This document shows, piece by piece, positions 1-10,159 of a stretch of DNA of 64,000 bases; within the stretch, counting starts at the first letter, position 1, and every line of letters starts with the position of its first letter. The position numbers and the translations under genes were made by a program. Source of the stretch: Peromyscus leucopus (taxonomy: Eukaryota > Chordata > Mammalia > Rodentia > Cricetidae); the NCBI RefSeq assembly GCF_004664715.2, contig NC_051075.1, positions 36,727,958 to 36,791,957 on the forward strand. Direction: 5' to 3'. Below the pieces are notes generated by a model, which was given only the letters and a program-made list of their open reading frames with translations, was not told the DNA's origin and did not search any database.

Positions 1-3000
1 GGCAAAACACTCATACATGTAAAATAAATAAATCTTTAAAAAAATTTAAATCAATAAATGATACATGGTATACTTACGGAAGAAATTTTTTTCTTTCCGA
101 ATTGTACAAAAAATGTGGAATATCAAAAGCGCCAATGATATTGAAAATATGCTCTCTGAAAAACAACCCATAAAACACAGATCCAACTTACTAAAATGCA
201 AGTATTATAGATCAACACTAATAATTCACATTATAATCTTTTGCACATTTTCTTCAAGCCATGTACCAATTTTTTTATAGTGTCACAAATAAGAGGATAA
301 AGTTTTTAGCTTGTACATTCTACTTTCAAGAGATACGAAGGTCACAGGTGTGATAGTGCCCTCCCCCCATAACCCATGCACTAGGAAGGAAGGCAGAGCC
401 TAGGCTATATAGTGAGACCTGTCTTAAACAAACCACCAAACAGTAAATTACACTTTTTGATGTTCAACTTAATTCATTCACAGCACACAGACTATTAAAT
501 AGACTGGGAACACACCATGTCAGTAATAAACAAATACTATACTCTCACTAGGAAAAAATAGTAAAGACAAATTATTTAGTAATAAAATTTATAATGTAGG
601 CCATCACTTCAGATGAAACAAATAAGGGCAGCTTCTACTGTAGAGCTATTGACCGCTAATTGTTTTCCCATGAAAAGAGGCACTGAGTAACCGTCCCACA
701 GGAAAATGTAGTTTTACCCACATACATGGTCTCATCCACCGACTGGCTGCACTCCTGGACCGCTGTTTCCACTACGGATCGTTCGATCATGTTTGATGAC
801 ACTGAGAAAGGAAGTTCAAAGTCCAAATTTCAAACAGGGATGGAGACTCAGGGAAGGCAGCACCCACCTAGAAGCCTAGCACTTGGGAATCGGAAGCAAG
901 AAGAGCAGGAGTTCAAGGCTATTCTGGACCACATAGGGAATCTGAGACCCTGGCTATAGTAGCACACAGCAGTAATCAGAGCTCGCTCACACACACACAC
1001 ACACACACACCAACCCTCAATATACTCATTTCTTATTGATGGTAGAGCAACTTTGAATATCAGCCCAAGAAGACAGCTAAAACAGTTTAGAAAACAACAC
1101 AAACTCAGGCCTGATCAGAAAGTGAGTATCCTTGATCACTCTGTTTTCAGGCAAAATACCATATGCCATTAGATATTAATATATGATTAGGAGGTGTGGC
1201 TTTGTTGAAGTGGGTACAGCCTTGTTGGAGGAAGTGTGTCACCGTGGGGGCGGGCTTTGAGGTTTCCTATGCTCAGGATACCACCCAGTGAGTCAGTTGA
1301 CTTCCTGTTGCCTGAAAGATGTAGGACTCTCAGCTATTCCTCCAGCACCACATCTGCCTGCATGACGCCATTCTCCCTACCATGATGATAATGGACTGAA
1401 CCTCTGAAACTGTAAGAAAGCCCTCTCAATTACATGTTTTCCTCATAAGAGTTGCTGTGGACATGGTGTCTCTTCACAGCAACAGAAACCTTAACTAAGA
1501 CATAGAGTGTGTTTAAAATCCTGCCTTTAGAAGCGAAGAGAGAACAAATTCTCTCCTGTATTAAGTAGAAAGAGATGAGAGGGTAAAATTCCTAACCTGT
1601 GGGCAGTAGAAACCTTGGAGCATCTCTCCTTTTTCAGCTGGTGTCTCTGGTAGCCATTGAAGTATTTAACCCAACAGACCAGGAAAGTTAGGCCTTCTCA
1701 CTTTTCTCTTTTTCCCCCCAAACATTTAGGAGTATCTAACTTAATAAGACACAGTCACAGGTGTGCCGAGAGAAATAAGTGACCATTAAGGATCAGATCA
1801 GTGACGTGATTCAGTAGATAAAGACACTTGCCACAGAACTCTGATGACATGAGATCCACATGGTAGGACAGAACCCACTCCAAAGTTGCCCTCTGACCTC
1901 CACATACGTACTGTGGCATAGGTGCCCGCACACACATGCAAAGTAATAATAATAATAATAATGTAATTCTTTAAAGGACAAGATCAAATTCTTGTTTTGT
2001 TAAACACAAAAAAGAGGCTATGGTAATTCCACCTCCCCAAGGGGATTAGAAACTACAAAAGGGCCCTTAAGGAATAGAATATCCTCAGGTCACAACTGAA
2101 CTAACCCTTTGGGAAAAGATACTATGATGTGTATACCTCAGAACTCTGGAATATCTTAGTGAATGGAGCCTCACTTTCCATTTTAATTGAAATCTGAGGA
2201 CACAAAGCTATAGCAATCTAGAAATCATCAGCAAATGTTACTTACAGGGCTGCTTTTCAACTGCATCGATGATCTTTTCTAGGGTCTCTTCAAGCTCTAA
2301 TTCAGTGACAGACTGAAGAGCTTCAGTGAGAAACTTGGTGGCTTCACTAGTGAGAGAAAGAAGAGGCCAAGAATTCCCCAACGTTCAGAAACTGCCTGTT
2401 CATTCCTTCCTTCAAGGGGTTCTCATTTTGCCTATAGTTTCTGAACAAAACCATCCTTCTACCCTGGCTAAAAAACTGGTTTTGTTGTTTTGTTTTTTGG
2501 TTTTGGGTTTTGTTTTGTTTCTTTGTGTAGCCTTGGCTGTTCTGGAAATCACTCTGTAGACCAGGCTGGTCTTGAACTCACAGAGGTCCACCTACCTCTG
2601 ACTCCCAAGTGCTGGGATTATAGGCATGCGCCACCACTGCCTAATAACACTGTTTTATTTAGTGGGAGTGGTCTTAACAAACTGTTATTTAAACCTTATA
2701 AAACTCAAGCTTTATAAAAAGCCAACGTAACTAAAACCTCAGCTCTCCCTCTAAAGCCTGAAGTATCAAGGCTTGAAACAGCTAATTCAAAAATAAGCAA
2801 ACAATTAAAATAACAACGAATCCCTGCAAGCAGATCATGCTAAAATACCTTTTAAAAAAAAATCTAAATGAACTGGATAGCCTGGACATCTGAGATGAAC
2901 CCATGTTGACCGGAGTGTATGAGACCCAAAGCGGAAACCGGAACTCATCTGGATTCCTGGCCCACAGAAAATGTAGGCTAAAACGTGAGTGCAGTTTTAG

Positions 3001-4092
3001 TCTCTAAACCATAAGGTAATCTGACACGGCAATAGATAACTAACACACTATTGTTCCACTGTAGCTCCATGGTGGTTAATTCTACTCACGGTGTTTGAAA
3101 GTAAAGCATTTGAATGTATGTCTCACTGAATCGTTCAATGAGCTTCCAACAGCTTAATAATAGTTCATTTTCGGTGAAAGGAAAGAAGAGTTAATTGATC
3201 AATTACTCCTCTTTTCAAATGTAAGAAATTAATGGAACTAAATCCATCACTTTCTCCCAGGTTGACCCTTGGACACTACTATGCAAAACGTAAAGTTAAA
3301 AGTTCCATTAAAGCTCACGGTTATAAAAACAAAAAAATTGCATGACTCAAAAACGTATAGCTAGTGTTGGCATTCTGGCCCGGCCCCTTGGGGACCCAAT
3401 ACACAAGCTCAGCAGGTACTTAAAACGTGTATTATAAAATGTAAAGATAACTCGAGCTCTTGGAGATGTTCATTCTACAGGACTAAAAATGGCACACTAT
3501 AGCCAGGAAAGCTGCCTTTTGGGCAAATTGTAAACTAGGAAATCTACCCCCCCCAAAAAAAAAAAAACCCAAAAACCAAAAAACACGTTTAAAATCTATC
3601 CGGTTTTTAATTCTCCAGGTAATAATGAGAATCCAAAACGGAGACGGGTGGGCGGGAGGCTCACAGTCTGCAACATAAATCGCCACCAGACACGCAGACG
3701 GATTTCCCCAGGTCTCTCTCCTTTGACGTGTCTCTCTGTAACTTCTCGAAGTAACACTGTAACGATTTGCATCCCGCAGGGGCGGGGGCCTCCGGGAATC
3801 TGAGGACCTCAAACCTGGCATCTTCCCGGGCTCAGAGGGGCCCCGGCGGCGCAGCTCCGCCCAGCCTGGAAGTAACATTTGCACCCGGCGCCAGCGTCCC
3901 GGAAACCCGGGGAGGCTCTGCAGCCACCCATGCGCCAGGCCGACCTCTCCTCTTACAAGGGAATAGTCTAAGGGTCTCTGCACGCCCGGGGCACTGCGGC
4001 GGGACAGACTGCCTGGCGACTCACCCTCTGAGCAGCAAGCCGCGAAGCTTGAAAGCTGAGACAGCGCGGCTCCGCAGCCGCTCCGGCGCCAT
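1..4092 (-). CDS. POLE2: POLE2, 5' part (exons 1-4), DNA polymerase epsilon subunit 2
   Basis: Four exons on the minus strand join in frame: 4092-4025, 2346-2246, 801-726 and 155-78 (323 nt, 107 codons plus 2 nt). The gene continues beyond the left edge. The reading begins [18 protein letters not shown] and matches the mammalian POLE2 N-terminus as I know it. All donors are GT and all acceptors AG, and the codon phases agree. POLE2 is the non-catalytic B subunit of nuclear DNA polymerase epsilon, the leading-strand polymerase. This part encodes the small N-terminal helical domain (about residues 1-75) and the start of the linker; the OB-fold and inactive phosphoesterase domains lie outside the window. 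It is divergently arranged with KLHDC1. No frameshift or stop is seen. Identity rests on recalled protein similarity plus synteny. Confidence 0.95.
78..155 (-). CDS. POLE2: POLE2 coding exon 4
   Basis: It is 78 nt, with acceptor TTTTTCAG before 155 and donor GTAAGT after 78. It encodes [20 protein letters not shown] and ends two bases into a Pro codon. It is the leftmost exon in the window. Confidence 0.93.
726..801 (-). CDS. POLE2: POLE2 coding exon 3
   Basis: It is 76 nt, with acceptor CAG before 801 and donor GTATGT after 726. It encodes [11 protein letters not shown] and following residues. A plus-strand open frame over the same bases is a shadow. Confidence 0.94.
835..1010 (+). mobile_element. 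Decayed SINE with (AC)n tail
   Basis: B1-like words ('agcacttggga', 'gagttcaaggctattctgg') run into an (AC)n tract at about 989-1010. Heavily diverged. Confidence 0.4.
1173..1503 (+). mobile_element. L1-type 3' end repeat (probable)
   Basis: The stretch 'atggtgtctcttcacagcaa' and the preceding 'ggaggaagtgtgtcaccg' match a very common rodent interspersed repeat that I associate with old L1 (Lx) 3' ends. No ORF survives. The family name is from memory. Confidence 0.45.
1785..1975 (+). mobile_element. B4/B2-type SINE with (AAT)n tail
   Basis: It has a tRNA-like head ('gattcagtagataaagacac'), then 'cctctgacctccacatacgt' and an (AAT)n tail at 1946-1963. It lies in POLE2 intron 2. Confidence 0.6.
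2246..2346 (-). CDS. POLE2: POLE2 coding exon 2
   Basis: It is 101 nt, with acceptor AG at 2348-2347 and donor GTAAG at 2245-2241. It encodes an acidic helical stretch including [16 protein letters not shown], and the phase matches exon 1. Confidence 0.94.
2478..2643 (-). mobile_element. B1 SINE
   Basis: The complement of B1 reads through 'tagaccaggctggtcttgaa' and 'agtgctgggattataggcat', with its poly-A tail (as T/G-rich sequence) at the left. It lies 130 bp upstream of POLE2 exon 2 in intron 1. Confidence 0.85.
4025..4092 (-). CDS. POLE2: POLE2 coding exon 1
   Basis: The ATG is at 4092-4090 and starts MAPERLRSR. The exon ends with two bases of a Gly codon before donor GTGAGT (GT at 4024-4023). 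It lies in a CpG island. A shorter start is unlikely because the first residues match the family. Confidence 0.95.
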
Positions 4093-4100
4093 GTTCGCGA

Positions 4101-4108
4101 TTTGGCGC
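4101..4108. promoter_or_regulatory. E2F-type site upstream of POLE2 ATG
   Basis: The bases TTTGGCGC fit the E2F consensus TTTSSCGC exactly and lie 9 bp upstream of the POLE2 start codon. Replication genes are commonly E2F controlled. Binding is inferred, not shown. Confidence 0.6.
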
Positions 4109-4739
4109 CACCGCCGGGACCCCGCCCCTCCTGGACCAGACACGCCCCTTGCCCCGCCCCCGCCGGCGCGCCCCGCCCCCAGATTCTTGGAATAGTGAGT
4201 TGGGTTTTTGTCTCTCTACACACTGCAAGGGCCCTGGGAATCTCAGGTCCTAATCCTGAAGCAGGAAGCCATTGGCGCGCCCGCCATGCCTGGGGAGTGA
4301 AGCAAGAGTGATCTAAATGGGAACAAGCTTCCTTTATCCCAAGTCCATTTTGAACACTAGCTCCGTCACATTCAGCTACCCCTCTCTACCTTCCACCTTC
4401 TCTGACTATCCAAGCTTCCTGCACCCAGGATCTTCCCTGCCAAGGCGGTGAGAGGTGCAGGGCAGTCCTGTTTACCGGTTCTGCACAAGCCCTGGGAAAT
4501 AGCAGGTACTCGCTCCACCACCCCATCCAACCAGCATTTTAGTTGAGGGCCTCTTGACAATGCGCTGTCATTAGCAATTCAAATGTATTAATGGCTGTGT
4601 TTCACACGTTAATTAGCAGTGCCCCACTTTTTCCACGACAGACTTTTTTTTAAACAGATGGATAAACAAACCAAAGATTATAAATGGCTGGCTTGAGGTG
4701 AACTATCCAACAAGTAGACTCAATAGGCCATATTTTAAA

Positions 4740-5135
4740 ATGGTTGTTCTTGCTGAGTGTGGTGGCACATGCCTTTATCCCAGGACTCAGATGGCAGAGG
4801 CAGGCAAATTTCTGTGGGTTCTGGGGCAACTTGTTCTATCTACATAGTGAGTTCCAGTCCAGTCAGTGATACACATTGAGACCTTATATAAAAATAAATA
4901 AATAAATAATAAAATGCTTGCCCCGGCGAAATGAGTAAACCATGGAGTGCTTATAAGTGAGCATGCAACTTTATGGGACACAAGAACGTGCTGGGCATGA
5001 TGTCACAGGTCAGTAATTCTAGCACTAAGCAGGAGGATCAGGAGTTAAAGGCCAGCTTCGATGTCATAGCAAGTTCAAAGCAAGCCTAGGATACATGAGA
5101 CTTAGTGCGAAGACAGAGGCAAACAAGCAAAAACA
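4740..5135 (+). mobile_element. Two diverged B1-like SINEs
   Basis: Copies at about 4749-4909 (with an aaataaataaat tail) and 4989-5130 show B1 words such as 'gtggtggcacatgcctttat' and 'ggaggatcaggagtt'. Both are old. Confidence 0.55.
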
Positions 5136-5204
5136 TGAAAATGATTTCTAAGGAGGTGTATGCATACAATTATCTCTGGGGCATTTAGTTAAGATCTTTT
5201 TTTA

Positions 5205-5400
5205 AGGGGGCTGGAGAGATGGCTCAGCAGTTAAGAGCACTGGCTGTTCTTCCAGAGGTCCTGAGTTCAATTCCCAGCAACTACATGGTGACTCACAACC
5301 ATCTGGTGTCCTTCTGGCGTGCAGGCATACATGCAGACAGAGCGCTGTATACATAATAAATAAACAAATAAATAAACTTTTTTTAAAAAATCTTTTTTAA
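5205..5400 (+). mobile_element. B2 SINE
   Basis: Near-intact B2: 'ggctggagagatggctcagc' with tRNA-like A box, 'gagttcaattcccagcaac' B box, and a tail with AATAAA signals ('acataataaataaac'). Confidence 0.9.
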
Positions 5401-5457
5401 AAGCAAAACAGTAAAAAGCATATGTATATTTGCTTGATTTTTACATTTTAAAACTTC

Positions 5458-5560
5458 TAGCCAGGTGGTGGTGCACGCCTTTAATGCCAGGGAGGCAGAG
5501 GCAGGCGGATCTCTGTGAGTTCAAGGCCAGCCTGGGCTACAGAGCCAAGGCTACACAGAT
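5458..5560 (+). mobile_element. B1 SINE, 3'-truncated
   Basis: The head 'gtggtggtgcacgcctttaa' through 'ccagcctgggctacagagcc' is present, but the A-rich tail is missing. Confidence 0.75.
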
Positions 5561-5639
5561 TAAACTTGCCCTGTTAACAGCCAGAGGGAGGCTGTGAACC
5601 GGCAAGACTGGAACGGCTCCTGGAGAGTGAGTGTGACTT

Positions 5640-5765
5640 ACAGGAATTTGAATGCGGCAGTGGCCATTGTATTCCACATCACTCTTTTGACAGAGCGGTT
5701 CATATAAGTGATGGGATCTCTCCATATCATACTTGACCTTGCTAAATGCCTTTTCAGGGGTCCTT
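5640..5765 (-). other. Coding-like fragment of unknown origin
   Basis: On the minus strand an open stretch reads KVKYDMERSHHLYEPL and QKSDVEYNGHCRIQIP, followed directly by a donor-like GTAAGT (about 5643-5638). An in-frame stop lies about 20 codons upstream unless an acceptor intervenes. I do not recognise the protein. It could be a retrogene fragment, an unannotated exon or chance; it does not continue POLE2. Confidence 0.25.
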
Positions 5766-6002
5766 TAGCATGTGGATGCCAAGACCAACTCACACTCACT
5801 GTTAGGAAGGACGCTACACCTTCAGAGACCTCCACCAAGGTTCTACCCAGGAACAGTAAAGACAGGTCACCAAAGTACAGAGATATGGGATGGTGACCCA
5901 GGACCTTGCTTTGTTGTTTGGCCTGTTTTTACTAAAAGGGGTTCATTATGTAGATGAAGTGCTGCAAAACTGAGTATTTTTCAGATTTAGAAAAGTACCC
6001 GA

Positions 6003-6255
6003 GGGCTGGGGAGATGACTCAGTTGATAAAGTGCCCGCCCCATGAATATGAGGACTTGAGTTCAGATCTCTAGCACCCACATAAAACTTGGACATGGGGT
6101 CAGGCAGTGGTGGCACATGCCTTTGATCCCAGTACTGGAGAGGCAGAGGCAAGTGGATCTCTGAGTTCGAGGCCAGCCTAGTTCCAGAGGGAGATCCAGG
6201 ACAGCCAGGACTACACAGAGAAATCCTGTCTTGGGTTTAAAAAAAAAAAAAAAAG
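6003..6255 (+). mobile_element. B4 SINE (ID-like head, B1-like tail)
   Basis: An ID/tRNA-like head ('gggctggggagatgactcag') joins a B1-like body ('gtggcacatgcctttgatcc') and ends in a poly-A run at 6239-6255. Confidence 0.8.
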
Positions 6256-6282
6256 GTAGGCATGGAGGCCTGTCTGTAGGTT

Positions 6283-6470
6283 TTTTTGTTTGTTTGTTTG
6301 TTTGTTTTGATTTGATTTGATTTGTTTTTCAAGACAGGGTTTTTCTGTGTAGCTTTGCGCCTTTCCTGGATCTCGCTCTGCAGACTAGGCTGGCCTCGAA
6401 CTCACAAAGATTGGCCTGTCTCTGCCTCCCGAGTGCTGGGATTAAAGGCGTGCGACGCCACCACCCAGCA
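6283..6470 (-). mobile_element. B1 SINE, cricetid-type
   Basis: It contains 'tagctttgcgcctttcctgg' and 'gtgctgggattaaaggcgtg', with a tail of (TTTG)n and (ATTTG)n on the plus strand. Confidence 0.88.
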
Positions 6471-6630
6471 CCTGCCTGTAGTTTTAACACTGGGAGGGGG
6501 GAAGAGACAGATGGATTCCCAGAACTTACTGGCCACCCAGTCTAGCCAATTGGTGAGCTCTGGGTTCAGTGAAACGCTGTGTCTCAAAAAAATAGGGGGC
6601 AGGGCAGTAAAGGAAGACTCAACATCAACC

Positions 6631-6631
<1 letters not shown>

Positions 6632-6687
<56 letters not shown>
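6632..6687. repeat. (CA)n microsatellite
   Basis: An almost uninterrupted CA run of about 50 bp. Confidence 0.95.
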
Positions 6688-6794
6688 ATGCACGCACACA
6701 TATTTGCCCATACACACTATATACATACAAAGTTTTAAAAAGTAATACAACGAAAGGCATCTGAAAGACCAGGTGTACCTAAAGAATGAGGATG

Positions 6795-6940
6795 AGGGTT
6801 GGTGGCGCACGCCTTTAATTCCAGCACTTGAAAGGCAGAGGCAGGTGCAACTCCATGAGTTTGAGGCCAGCCTAGTCTACATTCCAGGTTTCAGGACAGC
6901 TAGAGCTACGTAACAGAGAGACCCTGTTTAAAAAACCAAT

Positions 6941-6966
<26 letters not shown>
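6795..6966 (+). mobile_element. B1 SINE with long poly-A
   Basis: Body from 'ggtggcgcacgcctttaatt' to 'agagagaccctgttt', then about 26 A residues. Confidence 0.85.
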
Positions 6967-6974
<8 letters not shown>

Positions 6975-7154
6975 GATCCACATTAGATGCACTGGGCAAC
7001 TGCAGTTATAAATTCTTTGGGAGTATTATGGCCTGGTAAGAAACATATGACCACAGACAAAGTTATTAAAAAAATCATAAATAGTCAGAACTTGTGAATA
7101 TAAAACAGGTGCAGGTATTTGCAGAGCTCCTAGGCCACTGATATATATATATAT

Positions 7155-7305
7155 TCCTTTTTGTTATTCAAGACAGGGTTTCTCTGTGTAGCCCTGGCTG
7201 TCCTGGAACTCGCTCTATAGACCAGGCTGGCCTCAAACTCAGAGATCTACTGGACTCTGCCTCCCTAGTGCTGGGATTAAAGGCGTGTGCCACCACTGCC
7301 CAGTC
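7155..7305 (-). mobile_element. B1 SINE
   Basis: It reads 'gacagggtttctctgtgtag' to 'tgccaccactgcccag' and is preceded by a short (AT)n run at 7141-7154. Confidence 0.85.
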
Positions 7306-8070
7306 CATTGATTTATTTTCATACCCCACTTCACCCAAGTTACTCATCCTTTTAATAACATGATAAAAAGGGGGAGGGGTGCCCCGTGGGATCAAGAAAG
7401 GCTCAAGAAGCTTTGATTACGATAAGATCCTTGTAAAAACAAGCTAAATAGACATGTGTCCTGTTACATCAGTTTCCCTTCATGTTAGAAGTTGTCAGGA
7501 GCTCTGAGGGTGACAGCTGGAAGTTACAGTAAAACCAGCCTGATTAGTAAGCAAACAGTTTCAATGGGATTTTGGTCCTGATCATGGGAAGAGGAAAAGG
7601 CTGGAATATATTCCTAGGATAGAATTGGGAGTTGTTTTTAAAAGCATTGCAACAGGACAACTCCATCACAGGTACCTCAGTAATACTAAGGACAGATTGC
7701 CAAAGCTCAGGTTGGATTGAAGGCCTTCGAGGCCTCTTTCTGGGGTGGCACAGAATCAGACTTGCGAAAGTGGCATGCTCAGTCACAACAATGAGTGAGG
7801 TGTCTGCCGGCCCCGCCATGAATGCCACGAGGCTATGCTGGGGCCAGTGTCCTTTCAAGCCAGTGCACCTCCACCAGTAACTGAACCAACAGCCAAGCCA
7901 GGAAGGGACCCTCCTTATCCCTGTTAATGCCTGGCTTATGAACGACATGGCGAGGGCACCAGACAAGCAGGGGTGGCTGCAGCAATACCAATAACGACGG
8001 CTATCATATGCGTGGAGAGCAGAGAAGGAAGGAGTAGCCAGTGACTAAGAGTCGTATTGTGTCTTTGTTA
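7306..8070. other. Intergenic stretch, nothing recognised
   Basis: A 140-codon minus-strand open frame (7966-7544) has no motif I know. I see no splice-site pattern or repeat here; it may be unique intergenic DNA or a decayed insert. Confidence 0.3.
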
Positions 8071-8071
8071 C

Positions 8072-8455
8072 TGTTCTGTTGCTGTGAAGAGACACCATGA
8101 CCAAGGCAACTCTTAAAAAGGGAAGCATTTAACTGGGGGCTCGCTTACAGTTTTAGAGTCCATGCTCATCGTGGCAGGAAGCAGTTAGTTCATGCTCATC
8201 GTGGCAGGAAGCAGACAGGCATGGCGCTGGGGAAGTAGCGGAGAGATTTACATCCTGATCTGCAGGCAGCAGGCAGAGAGACAGAGACACTGGTGTGGGC
8301 TTTTGAAGCCTCAAAGCGAAATTTCCAGGGACACACCCCCAACAAGGCCATGCCTCCTGATCCTTTCCAAACAGTTCAACTGGGGACTAGGAATTCAAAT
8401 ATATGAGCCTATGGGGGCCATTATCATTCAAACCAACACATATGGACGTATAATA
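8072..8455 (-). mobile_element. Rodent interspersed repeat (L1-associated 3' sequence, probable)
   Basis: 'ctgttgctgtgaagagacac' onward is a widespread rodent repeat, here with an internal near-tandem duplication of 'catgctcatcgtggcaggaa' at about 8161-8213. The class is from memory. Confidence 0.4.
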
Positions 8456-8713
8456 GCTCATGAAACTTAGCCTTAGATAATCTATACTGGCATATTCAGA
8501 GATATATTCAGATGGAAAAGAGAAAGTTGCCAAGTTCTAGGTTGACTACCTTGGGGGACAACAGATATGGGAGAAAATATATCACAGATATCAGTATCCT
8601 GGCAGCTTTCTGTTTAGTAGCCCATAGTTCATTGAGCCTTCCCAGAAATCAAAAAGCATATGCCCTTATTAGACTATGGGTCATCTGATTTCAAGTGTCC
8701 TTTGGAGCCTGCC

Positions 8714-9363
8714 TGTTGTAGAATATTATTTTAAGGTGTATTGCTTTTTTTTTTTTTTGTTTTTTGTTTTTTGAAACAGGGTTTCTCTGTGTAGCTTTGC
8801 GCCTTTTCCTGGAACTCACTTGGTAGCCCAGGCTGGCCTTGAACTCACAGAGATCCACCTGCCTCTGCCTCCCGAGTGCTGGGATTAAAGGCGTGCGCCA
8901 CCACCGCCCGGCTAAGGTGTATTACTTTTGTTTATGTTGCATTTGTTTAACTCTGTGAAGCTGTGTTACTTTGCCTGTCTAGAACACCTGATTGGTCTAA
9001 TAAAGAACTGAATGGTCAATAGGAAGACAGGAGAAAGGATAGACAGGGCTGATAGGCAAAGAGAATATATAGAAGGAGAAATCTGGGTGGAAGAAGGAGT
9101 AGCCAGAGAAGGAGGAGGACTCCAGGAGCCAGTCACCCAGCTACACAGCCAGACACGGAATAAGAAGGAAAGAAAAGCTATACAGGAATAGAGAAAGATA
9201 AAAGCCCAGAGGCAAAAGGTAGATGGGATCATTTAAGTTAAGGAAAGCTGGCCAGAAACAAACCAAGCCAAAGGCCAGGCATTTATAATTAAGAATAAAC
9301 CTCCATGTGCAATTTATTTGGGAGCTGGGTGGTGGGCCCCCCAAAAGAACAAAAACAAACAAT
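8714..9363 (+). mobile_element. Solo-type LTR (family not named) carrying a B1
   Basis: It begins TGTTGTAGAATATTATTTTA and contains 'ggtctaataaagaactgaat' with AATAAA, then a purine-rich 3' half ending near 9363. The architecture matches the minus-strand LTR at about 26430-26870. A B1 is inserted at 8745-8912. Without the B1 the LTR is about 480 bp. Confidence 0.65.
8745..8912 (-). mobile_element. B1 SINE nested in LTR, with target-site duplication
   Basis: The B1 is flanked by 'taaggtgtattgc' (8732-8744) and 'taaggtgtattac' (8913-8925), a 13-bp target duplication with one mismatch. It therefore inserted after the LTR. Confidence 0.9.
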
Positions 9364-9429
9364 ACCTGCCCACTAGGTTCCTATAAAGTCTGACCACAGA
9401 GAAACCAACATAGGGTAGAAGATAGCTCA

Positions 9430-9978
9430 GGCCAAGGCATTCCCATGAAATGTTCCAGTATGCTGCAAAGTGTCCAGACATGTGAGGCTTATTCTCAATT
9501 ATGTCCATGGCATATGAATGTTATGATGAGGCAAATACACAAATCTACCCATCCTGTATGGGGTTGGCAAGTAAACCACGTAGGACTTACGCCTGTCGGG
9601 GATGTGCTAATATGCCCTTACCTGTGTGGACTGCCACAGACCTCTTGCAAGTGCTTCCATGCAAATAAGCATCAGACAAGGCTATCGTTAAGGGCCTCAT
9701 CCAGCTCAACATTGTGTATAGGCACTCCAGAGAATTGACGGTGGCGGGGGCACTCCTTTCTCAAATACTGGTGTGCAGAACTGGACTGGAGACAACCAGC
9801 TCCAGTGGTACTTCCACCTACCTTACAACCCTACAGGGGCTGGGTTACTAAAACAGCAGTTGCTGAAGTTTGAATGGAGATACCCTGCAAGTGTAGGGCA
9901 CTCCCATAAGCCATGGGATATTAAACCAGCAAACCAAAATACCAGAGGCCGAAATATAAGGCAGGTGGGGCCCATTTA
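9430..9978 (+). pseudogene. Decayed ERV integrase fragment
   Basis: Translated pieces in different frames (9445-9738 and 9773-9979) show integrase-like words: PVWGWQVNHVG, where the first catalytic Asp appears replaced by Asn, and later FHLPYNPTGAG, typical of the end of a retroviral integrase core. Frameshifts and stops break it. It has no function as it stands. It differs in sequence from the integrase at 10169, so it is not a simple duplicate. Confidence 0.6.
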
Positions 9979-9984
9979 GTCTGA

Positions 9985-10140
9985 GGATTTGTAGAGACAG
10001 GATGTCCTATTCAGTCTGAGATTTTGTAGAGCTAAGAAGTCTCTAGTGGCTGGCTGCTCTGCTTCTCTGATCTATCAGCTTTCACCCTAATATCTGACTC
10101 TGGGTTTTTATTGTTAAGACTAATTAGATTCTCGCATCGA
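9985..10140 (+). mobile_element. 3' fragment of an LTR
   Basis: Sequence such as 'tggctggctgctctgcttct' and 'ctgactctgggtttttattg' matches, in opposite orientation, the LTR at about 30442-30796. Only the 3' part is present. Confidence 0.6.
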
Positions 10141-10159
10141 AAGGTGACTTCAGCTGAGG

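Larger units (their letters stand above)
3640..4310. promoter_or_regulatory. POLE2: CpG-island promoter of POLE2
   Basis: GC- and CpG-rich sequence spans POLE2 exon 1. Several GC boxes (ccccgccccc type, about 4128-4180) lie just upstream of the ATG on the minus strand. No TATA box is evident, which suits a housekeeping S-phase gene. No plus-strand gene starting here is recognised; the plus-strand open frame through the island is probably a GC-rich artefact. Confidence 0.75.

Noticed and set aside
3483..4228. 246- and 142-codon frames in the POLE2 CpG island
   Set aside because: GC-rich DNA has few stops; the only supported coding sequence is POLE2 exon 1 on the minus strand.
7544..7966. 140-codon minus-strand frame
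   Set aside because: No recognised motif or splice partners, and no sign of selection that can be judged from one sequence; left as unassigned.
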